A stretch of DNA of 64,000 bases from Haliotis asinina (GCF_037392515.1 NC_090290.1:25441753-25505752), one strand, 5' to 3'; shown: positions 31,735 through 45,800, counted from the stretch's first letter. A program made the numbers and translations. The notes: generated by a model from the sequence alone, not told the origin.

Positions 31735-31855
31735 GTCTGTGATGAAGACCAGTGGTTAAAGTAGGTTCCATTCCCCACACGGGTACACAATATGAAGTAC
31801 ATGATATTGCTGGAATGTTGATAAAAGCGGAGTAAAACCATTCTCACTCACTCAG
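31735..31855 (+). repeat. Degraded tRNA-type SINE
   Basis: AGTGGTTAAAGTAGGTTCCA then TTCCCCACACGGGTACACAA and the tail GATATTGCTGGAATGTTGAT, ending in CTCACTCACTCA. Confidence 0.65.
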
Positions 31856-32218
31856 TTTTCTGACAGCAAAGCGAATTGAGAGAAACTGATTTTGTTACGA
31901 ACCAGCGGTCTTTGTAGTCAGTGCAAAGAACGAGGTGGTCACAAGATGTGGTCCACCTACAAAGGCGGTGCTGAGGAAGCAATACGAAGACACCAAGTTG
32001 CGTACCTAAGTTTATCGGTGACAGTCATTGCTGGGTGCCATCAACGTGGTTTGATCAGTGTATACAGTCAACGGTTAGTACACTGCCGATGAGAGTCAAG
32101 TCCCTGTGTGCTCGTCAAACCACTGATTGTTCTCGTGGAAAAGTCTGACTTGCCGAGCAGAACAGTAATGGCCCTTGGGGTTATTGCAGTGAGAAAATAC
32201 TCGGATCACTTGCAGATG

Positions 32219-33120
32219 CTGTACCCATGACAAATTATATGGGTCTCTTCTCTAGGAGAAAGTTGGGTGATATCCGTACTCTGTATCCGTGACAAGCTAT
32301 GCGTGTATCCCCTCTAGGGACAAGTTGGGTCACATCTGTACTCTGTATCCATGACAAACTATGCGTGTCTCATCTCTAGGAGAAAGTTGGGTGATATCCG
32401 TACTCTGTATCCATGACAAACTATGCGTGTCTCACCTCTAGGGACAAGTTGGGTCACATCTGTACTCTGTATCCGTGACAAGCTATGCGTGTATCCCCTC
32501 TAGGGACAAGTTGGGTCACATCTGTACTCTGTATCCATGACAAACTATGCGTGTCTCACCTCTAGGGACAAGTTTGGTCACATCTGTACTCTGTATCCAT
32601 GACAAACTATGCGTGTCTCACCTCTAGGGATGAGTTTGGTCACATATGTACTCTGTATCCATGACAAACTATGCGTGTCTCACCTCTAGGGACAAGTTGG
32701 GTCACATCTGTACTCTGTATTCATGACAAACTATGCGTGTCTCACCTCTAGGGACAAGTTGGGTCACATCTGTACTCTGTATCCGTGACAAGCTATGCGT
32801 GTATCCCCTCTAGGGACAAGTTGGGTCACATCTGTACTCTGTATCCATGACAAACTATGCGTGTCTCACCTCTAGGGACAAGTTTGGTCACATCTGTACT
32901 CTGTATCCATGACAAACTATGCGTGTCTCACCTCTAGGGATGAGTTTGGTCACATATGTACTCTGTATCCATGACAAACTATGCGTGTCTCACCTCTAGG
33001 GACAAGTTGGGTCACATCTGTACTCAGTATTCATGACGAACTATGCGTGTCTCACCTCTGGGGATGAGTTTGGTCACATCTGTACTCTGTATCCATGACA
33101 AACTATGCATGTCTCCCCTG
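32219..33120 (+). repeat. Minisatellite, 62-bp unit, about 14 copies with five-unit higher-order period
   Basis: Unit starts CTGTATCCATGACAAACTAT at 32281, 32343, 32405 and so on, every 62 bp. Diagnostic variants (GTGACAAGC...GTATCCCC, GATGAGTTTGGTCACATATG) recur five units apart, so 32467-32776 and 32777-33086 are near-identical 310-bp higher-order units. Confidence 0.95.
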
Positions 33121-33189
33121 CAGTTGGAATTGTGCTGTACTGGTTTATGTGAGTAAGCGTGTGGTAATCCGATGTTCTTGGACTATTTG

Positions 33190-33340
33190 GGGCGGTGGTC
33201 TAGCATAGTGGTTAAAGCGTCACGCCGAAGGCCTGGGTTCGATTTCCAACATAGGCACAATGTGTGAAGTCCACTTCTGGTGTCCCCGCCGTGATATTGT
33301 TGAAACATTGCTAAAACCCAACTCACTCAATCACTCTTTG
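33190..33340 (+). repeat. tRNA-derived SINE
   Basis: GGGGCGGTGGTCTAGCATAG then TGGTTAAAGCG (A-box region), GGGTTCGATTTCC (B box), and the tail TGTCCCCGCCGTGATATTGT ending in AACTCACTCAATCACTC. One of the best preserved copies in the window. Confidence 0.85.
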
Positions 33341-33599
33341 ACTATTTTCTGTGGTTCGGAGAGACATGTCTGGAAAGTGAAGGTGTTTGTTTGTTTCCGT
33401 CTCGATGGTGAACAGGATTCACTGGCACTGGGGATTTGAGGCGTTTAAGTATTCTTTGGGCACGTTCTGGGGGCAATGTGTCGTCGATTTTCAGTATCAA
33501 CAGGGTAGGTTGAATGGCGCTGTGGAGAGGACTTATTCTTCGAAAGCTGTCATAACTATACAGTTATGAGTGGAGATAAAGGGGAACACATAGACACTC

Positions 33600-34500
33600 C
33601 GTGTATTTGCTTGCAGATCCTGTCGTTGAAGATGAAGTATGAGGTGTCAAGGAAACCGGAGATGAGGTTGATGATAATCAGTTATGGTTTGGAGCTTGTT
33701 GGGTAGAATGTCTGTTGCTTCTAGTAGCGGAATCACATCATAGCCGAATAGCTGACTTTAGTGCCTGTAAGTTTAACTTCCTTTAGCAGGTTAACACCCT
33801 TGGAAGAATGGCTAATTTAGGATTTGCCATCTTTGCTTCAATTGCTAAGAGGCGGGAAAAGAACAGGGTGGTGTTACTGACAACAGATCCTATGGAGCAG
33901 AATAGTGATATTTCTTGACTGTAGCTCTGGAATATGGGGGCTAGCGAATTGATGGGGTTCATCTGGTTGAAGATAGTGTCGTTTGTTCCTCTTCTCTGGT
34001 GAAGGCCTTTGGGAGTCTTCCTATGCAGCAGTCTTACTTTGGCAGTAGGTTTTATTTCTGAACAGTTAGGGGGTTGATCTTGGAGAGGGACTTGATGACA
34101 AGATGGTGGACATCTGGGGTGGTCATGACACCTTGCCTTTGACATCTTCTGTGCTGGTGATGTTGATGTATTTTCGAAGTTTGGCCATTACTTGTTTCTC
34201 TTTGATGGTGAGGTTTTGGGTATTACATGACCATTTCCTTAATCTGATGGCGGGGGTAGTCAACATACCCGTTTGTTATAGCTACCAGCTATTGAAGGGC
34301 GCTCTCCATGCTGGCGATTAAGAGTTGGCAACATCAGAGTTGATTTGACCACTAACTGGGACATTCTTCTTTGTGAAGAGGGGTGTTTTTGCAAAAGTGA
34401 GGCTCTAGTTGCTTAAGTTGATTAACTTGTTAATATAATTATCAATGCTGGCTTTCAAGACCCTGTATCCATCACTAATTAGGCTTGGATTGACTCCTAG
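33600..34500 (-). other. Degenerate coding-like stretch of unknown origin
   Basis: On the minus strand an open frame of 120 codons (33783-34145) contains HRKTPKGLHQRRGTNDTIFN; further codon-like stretches upstream (NPSLISDGYRVLKASIDN near 34470) are broken by stops. It looks like an old mobile-element coding region, but I cannot assign a family. Confidence 0.25.
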
Positions 34501-35239
34501 GTGCCATTTGTTTATTATCATTTCCCTTGGTAAATGCCACCATTGTTATCTCATCATTCATGCCTGGCTTAATAAACCCTGGCTTCATGGTGTCCATCCA
34601 CCTTACAAAGTCACCGTTAATTAACAGCTGTCCCCATTAACCCTTACCACTGTCGTTGTTCGTTGTACTTATGTAGCTATCTGTATCCTCGCTCATTCAC
34701 CTGATGGCGGCATCGAGACAACATGCAACGGAAGGTCGTATTCCATAAGAAGTTGTCATCCTTAGATTTTCGCCTGAAGAAGAATATATGTTTACTATGA
34801 GTGAAACTGACATTTTACAGACAGTTATATTCTCATGGGACACGTATGCGCCTTTCCTTTTAAACGGGCTGTAAACAATCTGGCCAGTTAGTTTACGCTT
34901 GCGACAAGCATGATCTTTTCTATTTGGACATAAATGTTTGCGGGTAATCCTACTGGTGCTCTTTGTCATTAAAGCGGGGGTGATAATGAAGGATGTGTCC
35001 ATCTGGTCACGCGCTCGGCCAATTATGAAGGATTGTTGATGTAAATGTGTCCATGGCTCAGGCTTATGTCTCCTCTGGGTTTGACGTTAACGACAACGAA
35101 CACTTTCCTCAAGGCTACTATTAAATGCGTGGTAGGTGAACCCTGAGTATCTGCCATATTGATGATTTCGAGGTCACTGCATATGATTGTCTGTATGGTG
35201 TTTCTTTACGCAAAGGGACTCCACTGCCCCAGCTTTACG

Positions 35240-35870
35240 ACCTAGCGACGTCCATGGCGAGAGAGTGCATGAGTGAGTGTTGGATGGTTACCTCAAGGAA
35301 GCACATTGTAGCTATTCCCACACACCCACCTCCACACCCACTCTCAGTGAGTGAGTGAGTGAGTGTTGTTTGGTTACCTCAAGGGAACACATGGTAACTA
35401 TTCCCTCCACACCCACCTCTAAACCCAATTTCAGTGAGTGAGCGAGTGGGTCAGTGTGTGTTGGATGGTTACCTCAAGGGAGCACTTGGTGGCTGTTCCC
35501 ACACACCCACCTCTACACCCAATCTCAGTGAGTGAGTGAGTGTTTGTTGGTTACCTCAAGAGAGCACATGGTAACTATACCCACACCCCACCCCCACCCT
35601 CGGTGAATGAATAAGTGAGTGTTGGTTGGTTACCTCGAGCACATGGCAGCTATTCCCCCCACACCCACCTCCAGCCCCATCCTCGGTAAGTGTTGGTTGG
35701 TTGCCTCAAGGTGCACATGGTAGCTATTACCCAAAACACCCACGTCCACCCCTATCCTCGGTGAGTGAGAGAGTGTTGGTTACCCCGATGAAGCATCATG
35801 GTAGCTACTCACCTTCAAGCACGTTCCTGCCACTGAGTGAGTGAGTCTTTTTAGGTAACATACGATAACT
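35240..35870 (+). repeat. Degenerate tandem repeat, about 90-110-bp unit
   Basis: Repeats of GAGTGTTGGTTGGTTACCTC, then a GCACATGGTAGCTATTCCC-like core, a CCACACCCACCTC stretch and GTGAGTGAGTGAG. About six imperfect units. Confidence 0.85.
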
Positions 35871-35959
35871 ATTCTCCTCCGAAGCATGTACCTGTCATTG
35901 TAAGTTGGATGGTTTAGCAGAGGCACACAATTACATTATTCTCATCACCCATTCCCTAG

Positions 35960-36215
35960 AGACGGGTTTTGTCCAACTCACTCATTCTCTTGTCAAGGTA
36001 TTTTCTGTACAATCTACAGCAGAGTTATGTCTTGCTCTTATGAGGATATCATCTGTACTATTTAGAGGCGGGTTTTATCCTCCTCATCCTCTCATACGGG
36101 TACTATCTGTACCATTTAGCTCCGGGTTTTATCCTTCTCATTTTCTTATGAAAGTATTATCTGTACCATTTAGAGGCAGGTTTTATCCTTCTCATTCTCT
36201 TGTGATGTTGCTATT
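35960..36215 (+). repeat. Tandem repeat, about 55-bp unit, 4-5 copies
   Basis: GGGTTTTATCCTTCTCATTC plus TCTTATGAAGGTATTATCTG-like sequence and ACCATTTAGAGGC. A detached copy lies at 37562-37630, suggesting local dispersal. Confidence 0.8.
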
Positions 36216-36485
36216 TTTGTGGTACTCATCACTTCTGTAGACATGGGGTGATTGTGATTGGAGAGTCATGTAATTGGAGAGTTTTACAATACCTTTTAGA
36301 TTTCACATTAATATCTCTCTTTGAATGTTTACAATTTACATTCAAATAGGAAGTGATGTTCATTTTCACAAGCATTGCCACAGTTACAAGAAGGAGAATC
36401 TGTCAACGATACAGTTCATAATTTAGCGACTTGAGACTTTGCAATGAAGGTCGATTTCTTTCGGTATCAGGAATATTATTCCACA

Positions 36486-36617
36486 TTCTTGTATGCATGT
36501 ATGTATGGATGGATGGATGTGTGCGTGCGTGCATATGGATGCATGCATGCATGTTTGTGTGTATGGGATTGGTGGATGGATGCACGCATGTATGTATGTA
36601 TGTACGTACGTGTGTGT

Positions 36618-36679
<62 letters not shown>
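36486..36679 (+). repeat. Compound microsatellite (ATGT/GGAT)n-(TG)n
   Basis: GTATGCATGTATGTATGGAT grades into about 35 TG units (36609-36679). All open frames across it are artefacts of composition. Confidence 0.97.
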
Positions 36680-38142
36680 TAGGCTAACATGTGTGTTCTA
36701 CTGTATTATGAAGGATACTGGAAGTATGATAATGATTAAACACACAAATACTATTAATGATGCTGTTTACAGGATGCCAAGATCATTTTCTCAATGAAAA
36801 ACCATTAATGAAAGGGTAGTGGAGAATACAATGAAATTGAATGGGAAATTGCTAATATAAGAAGCACAACTAATCCTATTATCCCCACAACTGATATTAG
36901 CCAGAGCGGTTTTACAGTCGTGAGGTGGCCAACTGACAGTATAATTTTTCACTGGCGTTATCACATCAAGCAGAAGTTGTTGACGGCTGAAATAAACCAG
37001 GGATGACCCATCAAACTCCACAGACAGGGGCTTGACATTTTTGTTTGATAATTGAGATTTTTAATTAAAGTGTAGGGAAGCGTTTCAAGGCGGCATGTGT
37101 GATGCAAGAGAGTTGATATAATTGAATCATCTGTAAGTTCGATCACGGCATCTTCAAATCAGTATGATTTTGATTTTGAGGAAATTGGGTTGAAACGCAT
37201 GGGGAATATAGGATTGTGCTTTATCCGAGTGTGAACTGTTTCTATACGGAGAGCGTTAGAATCTCTTTATACGGACTGTCAGGTTGAATGATGGTGAACA
37301 TGGTGGCTGAACCGTGGGGTAATCAATGGCACGTGTGAATACACCGGTGAACGCTCCCCTTACGTCAGAGTGTGCTTCCTTCCTTCCTTCTTGTAACCTA
37401 AACAAATCACATCTTCCCCAATGATTTGTCCACTTAGTATCTCAAACTTTATGTATAACTCATGATGCCTTATTTACATTTTAACATTCGGATCAGTTTG
37501 TATCAGTTATAATTCCACGAGGTACTATTATTATATTGTCAGACATGCGATGTCATTTATTTACGATCCTTCTCATTCTCTTGCGAGGGTATTCTCCATC
37601 TGTACTATCTAGAGGAGGTGTTTTATATTGTCAGGTAGGAGACGTCAGTTATTAAGATGATGTCTTATGCACACTGCTGGAATACGAAAGAAACGTTTCA
37701 ACTTCATTAATCACGATCCCTCGAATCCATGTTGTTATGTTGTTCCATCCCCGATCCATGGGCTGACGTCATACTGCCGGAGTCGACAGAGAATTGTTAT
37801 AATGAATTCTAAATATACAAGAAATAGGATGGATGTCAATTTTATGCTATACCAACAATTAAAGAAATTGGTATCACAACATATATGGAGGTTGTATGGG
37901 TATATGGCTGATGTCACACGCGTAATCATATCAGGAATATGGCGGATATCACAATCATTGGCCAAGGGATATCATCGACATCACATTTAATGGGACTGAT
38001 ATCATACACATAGAGTACGCCAATGAATAAGCTATTTACTTACACACGTAACCAGTAGCAGGAATGTAACGAGTATCATACGCATATGCTCTTCAAACAA
38101 TTTGACTGGTTTACTTGCACAAGATCCGCGTTAGAATTAATC

Positions 38143-38325
38143 TTCTGCAGCCCACGCAGAGGCGACTAACGGGATCGGGTGATCAGGCTCGCTGACTTAA
38201 CTGACACGTGACATCGTATCGAAATTGCGTAGATTGATGCTCATACTGTGATCACTAGATAGTCTGGTCCGATTATGTAAAGGACCTCATATAGCTGGAA
38301 TTTTGCTGAGTGTGGGGTTGAACAA
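38143..38325 (-). repeat. Abalone-type dispersed repeat, minus-strand copy
   Basis: GAGGCGACTAACGGGATCGG, CAGGCTCGCTGACTTAACTG and ATAGCTGGAATTTTGCTGAG match the family. Confidence 0.85.
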
Positions 38326-40547
38326 GAAACAATCAACAAAAACAATCACACTTATACAAGGAATGCGACTGATATGAGATATGACACAAAGCCCATTTTG
38401 GGTGTCCCCTGTTGTGATATTTCGGAACAAGAACCCCACCTTTAGCTCACTATGACCATTTCCACACCATCTCAGGACTTTCCACTGACAAGCAGTTAGT
38501 AGTATACCCAGTTTCGGAATGTATATATGGCTTCAGTGGCTTGTAGACGTAGATTTGATTTAGACAATTTGAAGGAATTTCTATGAAATATATCTATGCC
38601 CAATATCAGTTTTCCTGAGGTTCAGTTAACTGGTTGAAATATCCAATTGGGGTGTTATCGTTAATGGATGACTGTTGAGTAATTAATCCCTGGTCCAGTG
38701 TCGGACAATTGGGATGTCTTGCTTTTGGGATGTCTAACTAATGGGAGTAAACCGTCCAATCAAATCTGAGGGATGCCTATACATGGAAATCTCTTCTCCC
38801 TGCTTTATGCATTTACCATCATTTACTAAACTGAGGAGTTTAAACCGATGCGAGCCGACTTGAGCCAGCAAGAACACGTAAAGTGCAAACGAAAGGTTTA
38901 AATTTTATAATTGAAATCGGAATGTGTCCAAACGGAGTAACCTTTACTGCCCACGTGAGACCCGTCGTCATATTCGTTTTCTTAATGGTGATCCGTGTTA
39001 CAAGTCGTGTTAGACTTTCAACAGTCAAAGCCCCGTTAGACAATTAGAAGAGAAGTGTTCGTGCTCCGGGATGAACCCAAGCTACTGACGGCGCAGTCTC
39101 ATCCTACTGATCGCATCACCATGGGCGGACGCAACCCTTCATCACTATGGGAGGATACACCGAGCTTAGATTCAGATGAGAACTGCAGTAATCCCTATAA
39201 CTAGGTATGAAAATACCATTATAGACGATGACTGTCACAGAACCAGTTTTACTGCTTGCCCTGTTCCTTGGGGCAAACTGCTAGTTTTGAAGGGTCATGT
39301 TGAAGAAGGTTGGTATCTGTTCTGAGATCACTCCTAAATGTCTTGCTTCTGCACCAAGAGGTGCTTTGTGACAGTAATGTCTGGGATCAAAGATAACTAC
39401 CGAGTGGAGTTTACCAATGTGGGCATGGTTTCCTTTATTGTAGATTCTCCGGCCCTAATATGTCTCTGTGAAGGTTCCGGCAGCGCCCTTGTTCGGCAAT
39501 TATCGGCCATGAAGACCACCCACAGTCATATTATTGCAATTACTTTCAAAGCAAATTTCGATACTGGTAGGCCAGGCGAGCGTAGCGTTTAATTCTTTCG
39601 AATTCAATTTATTTTGTCAAAACACCGAGATCATTGCGTGCAAAGTTGTGAAGAAAATTGTTTGGGTCTGCTTTCAGCAGATGATAGAGAGCCAATGAAG
39701 CTTGTGTAAATGTAAAAGCACGTGGACAACGAGGTATGCTTTCACATTGGCAGTTCGTTCACGAGTGAAATGGTCCAAGTTTTTACGTTTGTGATTGTTT
39801 CTTTCCCAAGATCTTGAAAATGACTGATTTAAGGTGCACTTTAATCCATTCAAGGCTCAATCAAACTGGCGATATAATCCTTCTTTGTGCCTGTACTAAA
39901 ATCGAAGGGACGACCACAGATGGCTTTTCGAGCCAAAAACACGAAGATCTTAATTACAACAGCAAAAAAACCGAACTCGATCACTGATCTGACGTTTAAG
40001 GCTATCATCACCATTAAAAATTCGAATGACAAATAACTAAAACACGTATGTTGGTTCAAATTACGTTCTCTGTAAAGTGAAAAGCTGATATTTCTGTCCA
40101 ATGCCCCTGAGGTCATCAACTAGTACTTTTACCCCATACCAATTCAGTCACCTCGTGTTGCACATTCCGTGTGAAATACCACACATACGTATCTTTCCGC
40201 CCCATACCTCATTCAGTTACCGTGTAATGCACATTCCCCGTGAAGTTATCAACTAATACTTTATCGCCATGCCTTCTTCACCACCATCCACTGCTCTATG
40301 CAAGTTATGCAAGTACCGCTTACCTCACGGTGTTGTTACCTAAAATGCTCAAAATATTAATTATGCTGAAATCGTCAAAAATATATATACCATTGTTTCA
40401 AGGTGTGTGCCTTTTAAATAAAATCGGTTGATAGTCGTACCTTTTCAGTAGATATAAGAAGATTTTCAATAGTTTCGATTTATCCAAATCACTGTTAACA
40501 GACCATCGATATGAACGATCGACATAAAGAGAGTGAATGGGCCAGAT

Positions 40548-40785
40548 GATTTTAGTTTTACTCGGCACTCAGCAATATTCAAGCTGTATGGTGGCGATTT
40601 GTAAATAGTCGAGTCCTAACTAGACAATGCAGTGATCGACACCATGAGCATTGATCTGAGCAGCTCGGATACGATGACTTGTGTCCACCAAGTCAGCGAG
40701 CCTGACCACCCGATCTCGTTAGTCGCCTCTCACGACTTGTATCCCTTACAGAACATCAGTTCTAATCCGGATCTTCACCTGTACT
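40548..40785 (+). repeat. Abalone-type dispersed repeat, near full length
   Basis: TTTTAGTTTTACTCGGCACT, CAGCAATATTCAAGCTGTAT, CCAAGTCAGCGAGCCTGACC and GATCTCGTTAGTCGCCTCTC, in family order. Confidence 0.9.
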
Positions 40786-40894
40786 GAAAGAAAATACGTA
40801 ATGTTTTAAAACAAAAAACAATACATTTGTACAATCATTCTTGGAGCAGGGAGGGCAAAATGAACGGGGCACTGTCCTTTACATTGTACAGTGC

Positions 40895-40970
40895 GTGAGT
40901 ATGGTTTTACGCCGCTTTTAGCAATATTTCCGCAATATCATGGCGAGGGGACACCAGAAATGGCCACTCG
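40895..40970 (+). repeat. Dispersed-repeat head fragment
   Basis: GAGTATGGTTTTACGCCGCT then TTTAGCAATATTTCCGCAATA and GGGGACACCAGAAATGG. Confidence 0.75.
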
Positions 40971-41904
40971 ACACAGATTCGACCTGACTGGGATCCTTTG
41001 TTTCTTTGCACAATCATGGTGCTCTTGGATTTCTGCACAGCTATGAACACCTTCGACCCAGCTCGTCATCGTGTCCTCCCACGCAAACACAGCACGCCAT
41101 TTTCTCTCCAAAGTACGGTTCAAAGCAGCTCGATCAGCAATCTGTCCTATGTTTTTTGTCTGTGTTTTTTCCCGAAATGGACAAATGTAATGAAAGATTG
41201 GTTAGTTTCGTTCGATAATTATAACTCGACCTTGTAGCCTTTGACATCTCCTTAATTGATATCCACCAGGATCGGTCCTCTGCACTCTATACTCCATATT
41301 TTTATACTATCAAGGGATGAAAAAGGTGAGTCATTTCAATTCCGACATCTCAGCAAATATTGTAATGAAATTTTGAGATAACATCTTTCCCCTGGGATGC
41401 GTCCCAAGTATTGAGGACAGTTACATCATCAGCGCCTTCGGCCACTATATCAACCTACAGCACTGCACCATCACAAGACGTGACTGGGCAATATTAGTTA
41501 ATACACACGATTGATGGCTGGAGGCAAGGACGGCAGCTGATGTCACGCAACAGTAACGGTAAAACATGGATCCCGTGACCTTCCGTGACATCGCTTCTCA
41601 CCTCCATCTCCCCATTAATGACTACCTCACTTCATAAATGTGGCACGGACCATCAAGGGGACCTTCCGTGCAGCATTAGCCGAGAGATCAGCCTACGGCT
41701 GTGCGTGTACATGCCACATGCTGTATATTTATACAAAATTAATGTGTCGTTTAGTTCGCTGCGAATACCTTCAACATTGCTAGTTGATACGTTGTTAAAC
41801 AAAATCCACCTCTCTCTCTCTGACGTTTAGATGCAAAATCAAGTGTATTACGGGTGTTGTTGAAGATAACTTGATAGTGCTGACAGCACACCACTGACGA
41901 TTTA

Positions 41905-42075
41905 AAAAAACAACAAAAAAACAAAACAAAAACAAAACAAAGAATAAAAAAAATCAACTAATGGGACAGACTTGCTGTCTTGATTGACACGTGTCAACAT
42001 TTCCCGATTGCTCATGATGTTGACCACTAGATTGTCTGGTCCAGACTCGATTTTTACATACTTTCGCCACATAAC
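41905..42075 (-). repeat. A-rich tract plus dispersed-repeat fragment
   Basis: A-rich (AAAACAAAACAAAAAC) sequence at 41905-41950 adjoins a minus-strand family fragment (TTGATTGACACGTGTCAACA, GGTCCAGACTCGATTTTTAC). Confidence 0.75.
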
Positions 42076-42519
42076 TAGATTTTCTCTGTTTTCTATGTGA
42101 AGCAAACAACCAACCAACAAACCAACCAAAAGCAAGGTGTACAACGGGATTTGGTTGAAACACCTTCTCTTGGCATCTCACTGGCGGCTTCTTTGTCCAC
42201 CTGCACGGAGCAGAACCTGTTCTCAAGTACACCGAATTTGTTGCAAGCGTTGTTTGCTTCAAACTGACAATGGTAGTCTGATTAAGTTACCCGTATAATC
42301 CTCTGTCTTGTCTGAAAGGTTGATTACTGGATTATTTGCTTGCTACTTCGAACTGAAGAGCCAGTCGCTGGTCTAACCTGGACAGTCAGACCGTCTGACA
42401 TGACGCATGATCGCGACAATAGTTCCAGGACAGAATGTTGAGAAGGATTTCTCATTTAATTTCTTTTTTATTTTAAAATTTATACCGCATCGCCTGACTA
42501 AGTGAGTGAAATGACTTTT

Positions 42520-42770
42520 AGCAAGTGAGTAGGTTTAGTTTTAGATATATTTCAGTAACAGCACGGAGGGGACACCAGACACTGGGCTTCAGACATTGCT
42601 CCGGCGTGATGAGCGAACGCTTTAACCACCCAGCTACCACGTCGTCCCCTCAGCACTTCAGCACTTTCATCAGCCATGCTCTCACAGTCTTCGGCTTCAC
42701 ATTTGGAGTGTGTGTGTGTGAGTATGGTTTCACATCGCTTTCAGCAATATTCCAACAATATAAAAAACAA
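42520..42770. repeat. SINE (-) and dispersed-repeat fragments
   Basis: 42530-42655 contains GGGGACACCAGACACTGGGC and AACGCTTTAACCACCCAGCT (reverse SINE A box). 42715-42770 repeats the family head (GAGTATGGTTTCACATCGCT, AGCAATATTCCAACAATAT). Confidence 0.7.
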
Positions 42771-42839
42771 AAAAGGATAAATAAGAATAAATACTATTAA
42801 CCACTCCCTCAACACTGTACATAGAGATAGACATACAAA

Positions 42840-45800
42840 ATAAATCACTTCCTCAATCGTGAAGGCGAGATAGGTGCATTATTTGACTGTAAAGAACTCT
42901 TTCTGTATGAAATTGCGCAAATTGGACATTACGAACGCGTGAAGTCTTCCTGGTCTATACACAGGATGAAAGGCAAAACTGATGCGAGGGATATTGGAAA
43001 TTAAGTCAGTTTATGGACAAAGAGCAGTTGGTGTTAAGCTCTAACAACGGTCACTGTAGGACTCCTACACAGACAAGTCAAATTGCCAGATAACACGGCC
43101 CGAGGCTTTAATCACCTGGGAAATACATGATGCCCGCTGTGATAGATATGAAACAAACTCCTAACTCTTTTAGGTGGAGTCCCGCGTGTGAGTTCGTTGT
43201 CTCACTCTAAGTGTACGAAAGATGTACTACTAGGGCCATTTCTGCATCTGCGACTGGAACTGCCGCTGAGTTTTCCTCCTTTTCTATTCCGGAAATGACC
43301 AAATTAAACTTTTCTCCATCGTGTAACCATCTCCCTACCTCATCGTTTCCACCTTCAGAAACGAATCCGATTCATATTCACACCATCATTTGGGGAGATT
43401 TAATGTTATATTAAACAGAAGCCTTTTATAAGAAATGCATTTACAAGATTTCGCGGCAATTTATTAGCTAAGCGAGACACGTGCCGTGCTTAATCCATAA
43501 AAGAAATGGAATTCCATGTTCTAAATAATTAGAGTTAAGGCACTGTAAGGTGAGCTTCCGTACCTACCGTGTCACAAAAGAAACTGTTACATCTGCTGCA
43601 GTCCTCATCATTCCACACGGCTGCATATTGGCAATTAATGCTGCTCATTCTCCAATAGTACAGTAGTACTATTATAACTATAATATACAGCCCAAGGCAA
43701 ACGTAACTACATCAATATGTTCACAATAATTTTAACATAGACAGAGGACAGTCGTAGCTCTACGATGGCTTTGTGAAGCCGAGCCCGAGACCATATTTCT
43801 CAGACAAGGCAGATAACTCAATCTTAAAGTTCTGTTTCAAGCCCATTTGTGACCAACTCCTGATACTGGCGAACAAGCCGAATAGCAAATCAACAAGAAT
43901 ATTGGCTTCCGAACACAGGAATTACTTCAAATAAGAACGGTAACTCTATTGCTGTTCAATTTCATAGTAATATACTTTACAGAAGCACTCGTACATCGCT
44001 TGGACGTCACCTAATCGGAGAAACCTTTCCTACGGGGAACACGTCTGAGACATGATAGAGAGACGTTTGCGTCAACGTTAAGGCCACAAACCACTTCAAG
44101 GTTGTTGGAGATCACAGCAGCAACTGACATACTTCACTACTGGTTGTATGTTTCCATTTCATCCCTGAGTTTCATGCAGCTATTAACACATTATTAACAT
44201 TTGGGAAGTTCTACCTCTGTTTTAAATATCCTCTACATTTTGCTAACAGTATAGTTGAAATGATATTTGTAGAACCACCAGTTATACAATAATCTCTTGA
44301 CTGTGAGACATTAAGCTAGAAAGATGACCCAGAGTAGAAGTTGCCGTTTGTAGCAATGCATCTATTTTCAGTCCGTTCCAACCTCGAGAAGGAGCTTTGG
44401 TAGTCGTCAGCAGTTTCCCCCAAGGGCTTCAACTCGGGTAATGTATAAATGAAAATTAAACAGCCCGAGGAAAGAGTGAGTGTTGTTGATTACATTTATT
44501 ATCTACTATCCCTGGAGATTTCAGGTCTGTTCAGCTGACGGCTTTTGACAGTTGTGTCTGGGTCAGTCGTTGGGACAGTAGTACGGAAATCGCAATTTCT
44601 ATGGAACGCCCTGGACGGGCGATGGAAACAGTATTTACCTTGAGAGTCATCAAATATTGATATCTCGCCAGACAGTTTCAATTATGAAATTGAGAATTCA
44701 GCGAGCATAAGGACACGAAAACAATTTTGAAAGTTTTTCATCATAAACTCAATTTGAAAAGTATGTCATTTTAATCACTTTGGCTTCAAAACGCTTTGAG
44801 AATATAACGCTGAGGTCGCTAGCATTCCATAAACAAAGAAATAAAACCCATTAGTAAACTCCGGCGAACCTGGACAGAAAGGACATTAGATCAGTGCAAC
44901 AATATCACAAAAATGACGAGAGCCATTTTTTCAGTTGTCTCGGTATAAATATATCTCCACTTTTATGCGTAGGCCGAAAAAGTACACGTTTGGTACTCTT
45001 GCCATCATAGTATGGTAAACATATATGTTCTGTACACACCGTGCTTTCTTATTTGTGTGAATGCATGAAAGCATGTGTACTACATCCGGCAGACTCGCTC
45101 ACTGGTGTCAGAGAACTGACTGAATGCGTCTATTGATATCAAGCAGCGACAGTAAAATCATATTGTATTCAAACAGGGCTCGACCGCAAACAATATCCCT
45201 CAGAGAACACATGATACGTATCATAGCAACCAAACATGTGACATCTACATTCAACCATTAAATGCAACGTGGTCAATATGCATTCGGGGAAGGAAAAACG
45301 GTTTCTGGAAACTGATGATGTCATCAAATTTTATCATCAACGCTGTGCACAATGAATGGAAATAAAAAGTTTTAGCTTAATCTATCTTAAGGAGATGTAG
45401 ATTTGATTTTCAACACGACAATAATCTTCGCCAGCTTTCTCACCTATTTGTGTTCTCCGGCACATTAACACTTGAGTGTTTACTACGGAGGTAATTACAT
45501 AGCGTTAGCGCCTCGAGGCCCGAGCATGCAATCAGCAGATTAACGCTACAGTATTAATCTAATCTCCTTGAGGGATGGATCGATTGCCTGATTATGTTGG
45601 TCAGCTGATTAAGAATATTCTGGTCAGACATAACTCCATGTTTATGAGTTTCGACTCTAAAATGTCGCTGTTTATCTTCCTCTACATGTAGAGCGACTTG
45701 TGTTCTTTATTAGGGGTGTTTGAAAACCTTTGCCGCTTTTGATCTTCAAGTATTGAGCCATTCCATGCGTTACCCTCCCACTCACCCACCCACCCACCCA

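Noticed and set aside
33783..34145. Reverse-transcriptase fragment suggested by HQRRGTNDTIF
   Set aside because: It resembles the GFRxGRGTxDxIF segment only loosely, and the YxDD catalytic motif was not found nearby. Left as unassigned.
36403..36797. Several 60-117-codon frames rich in Cys-Val or His-Thr
   Set aside because: Translation of (TG)n/(CA)n and ATGT/GGAT microsatellites.
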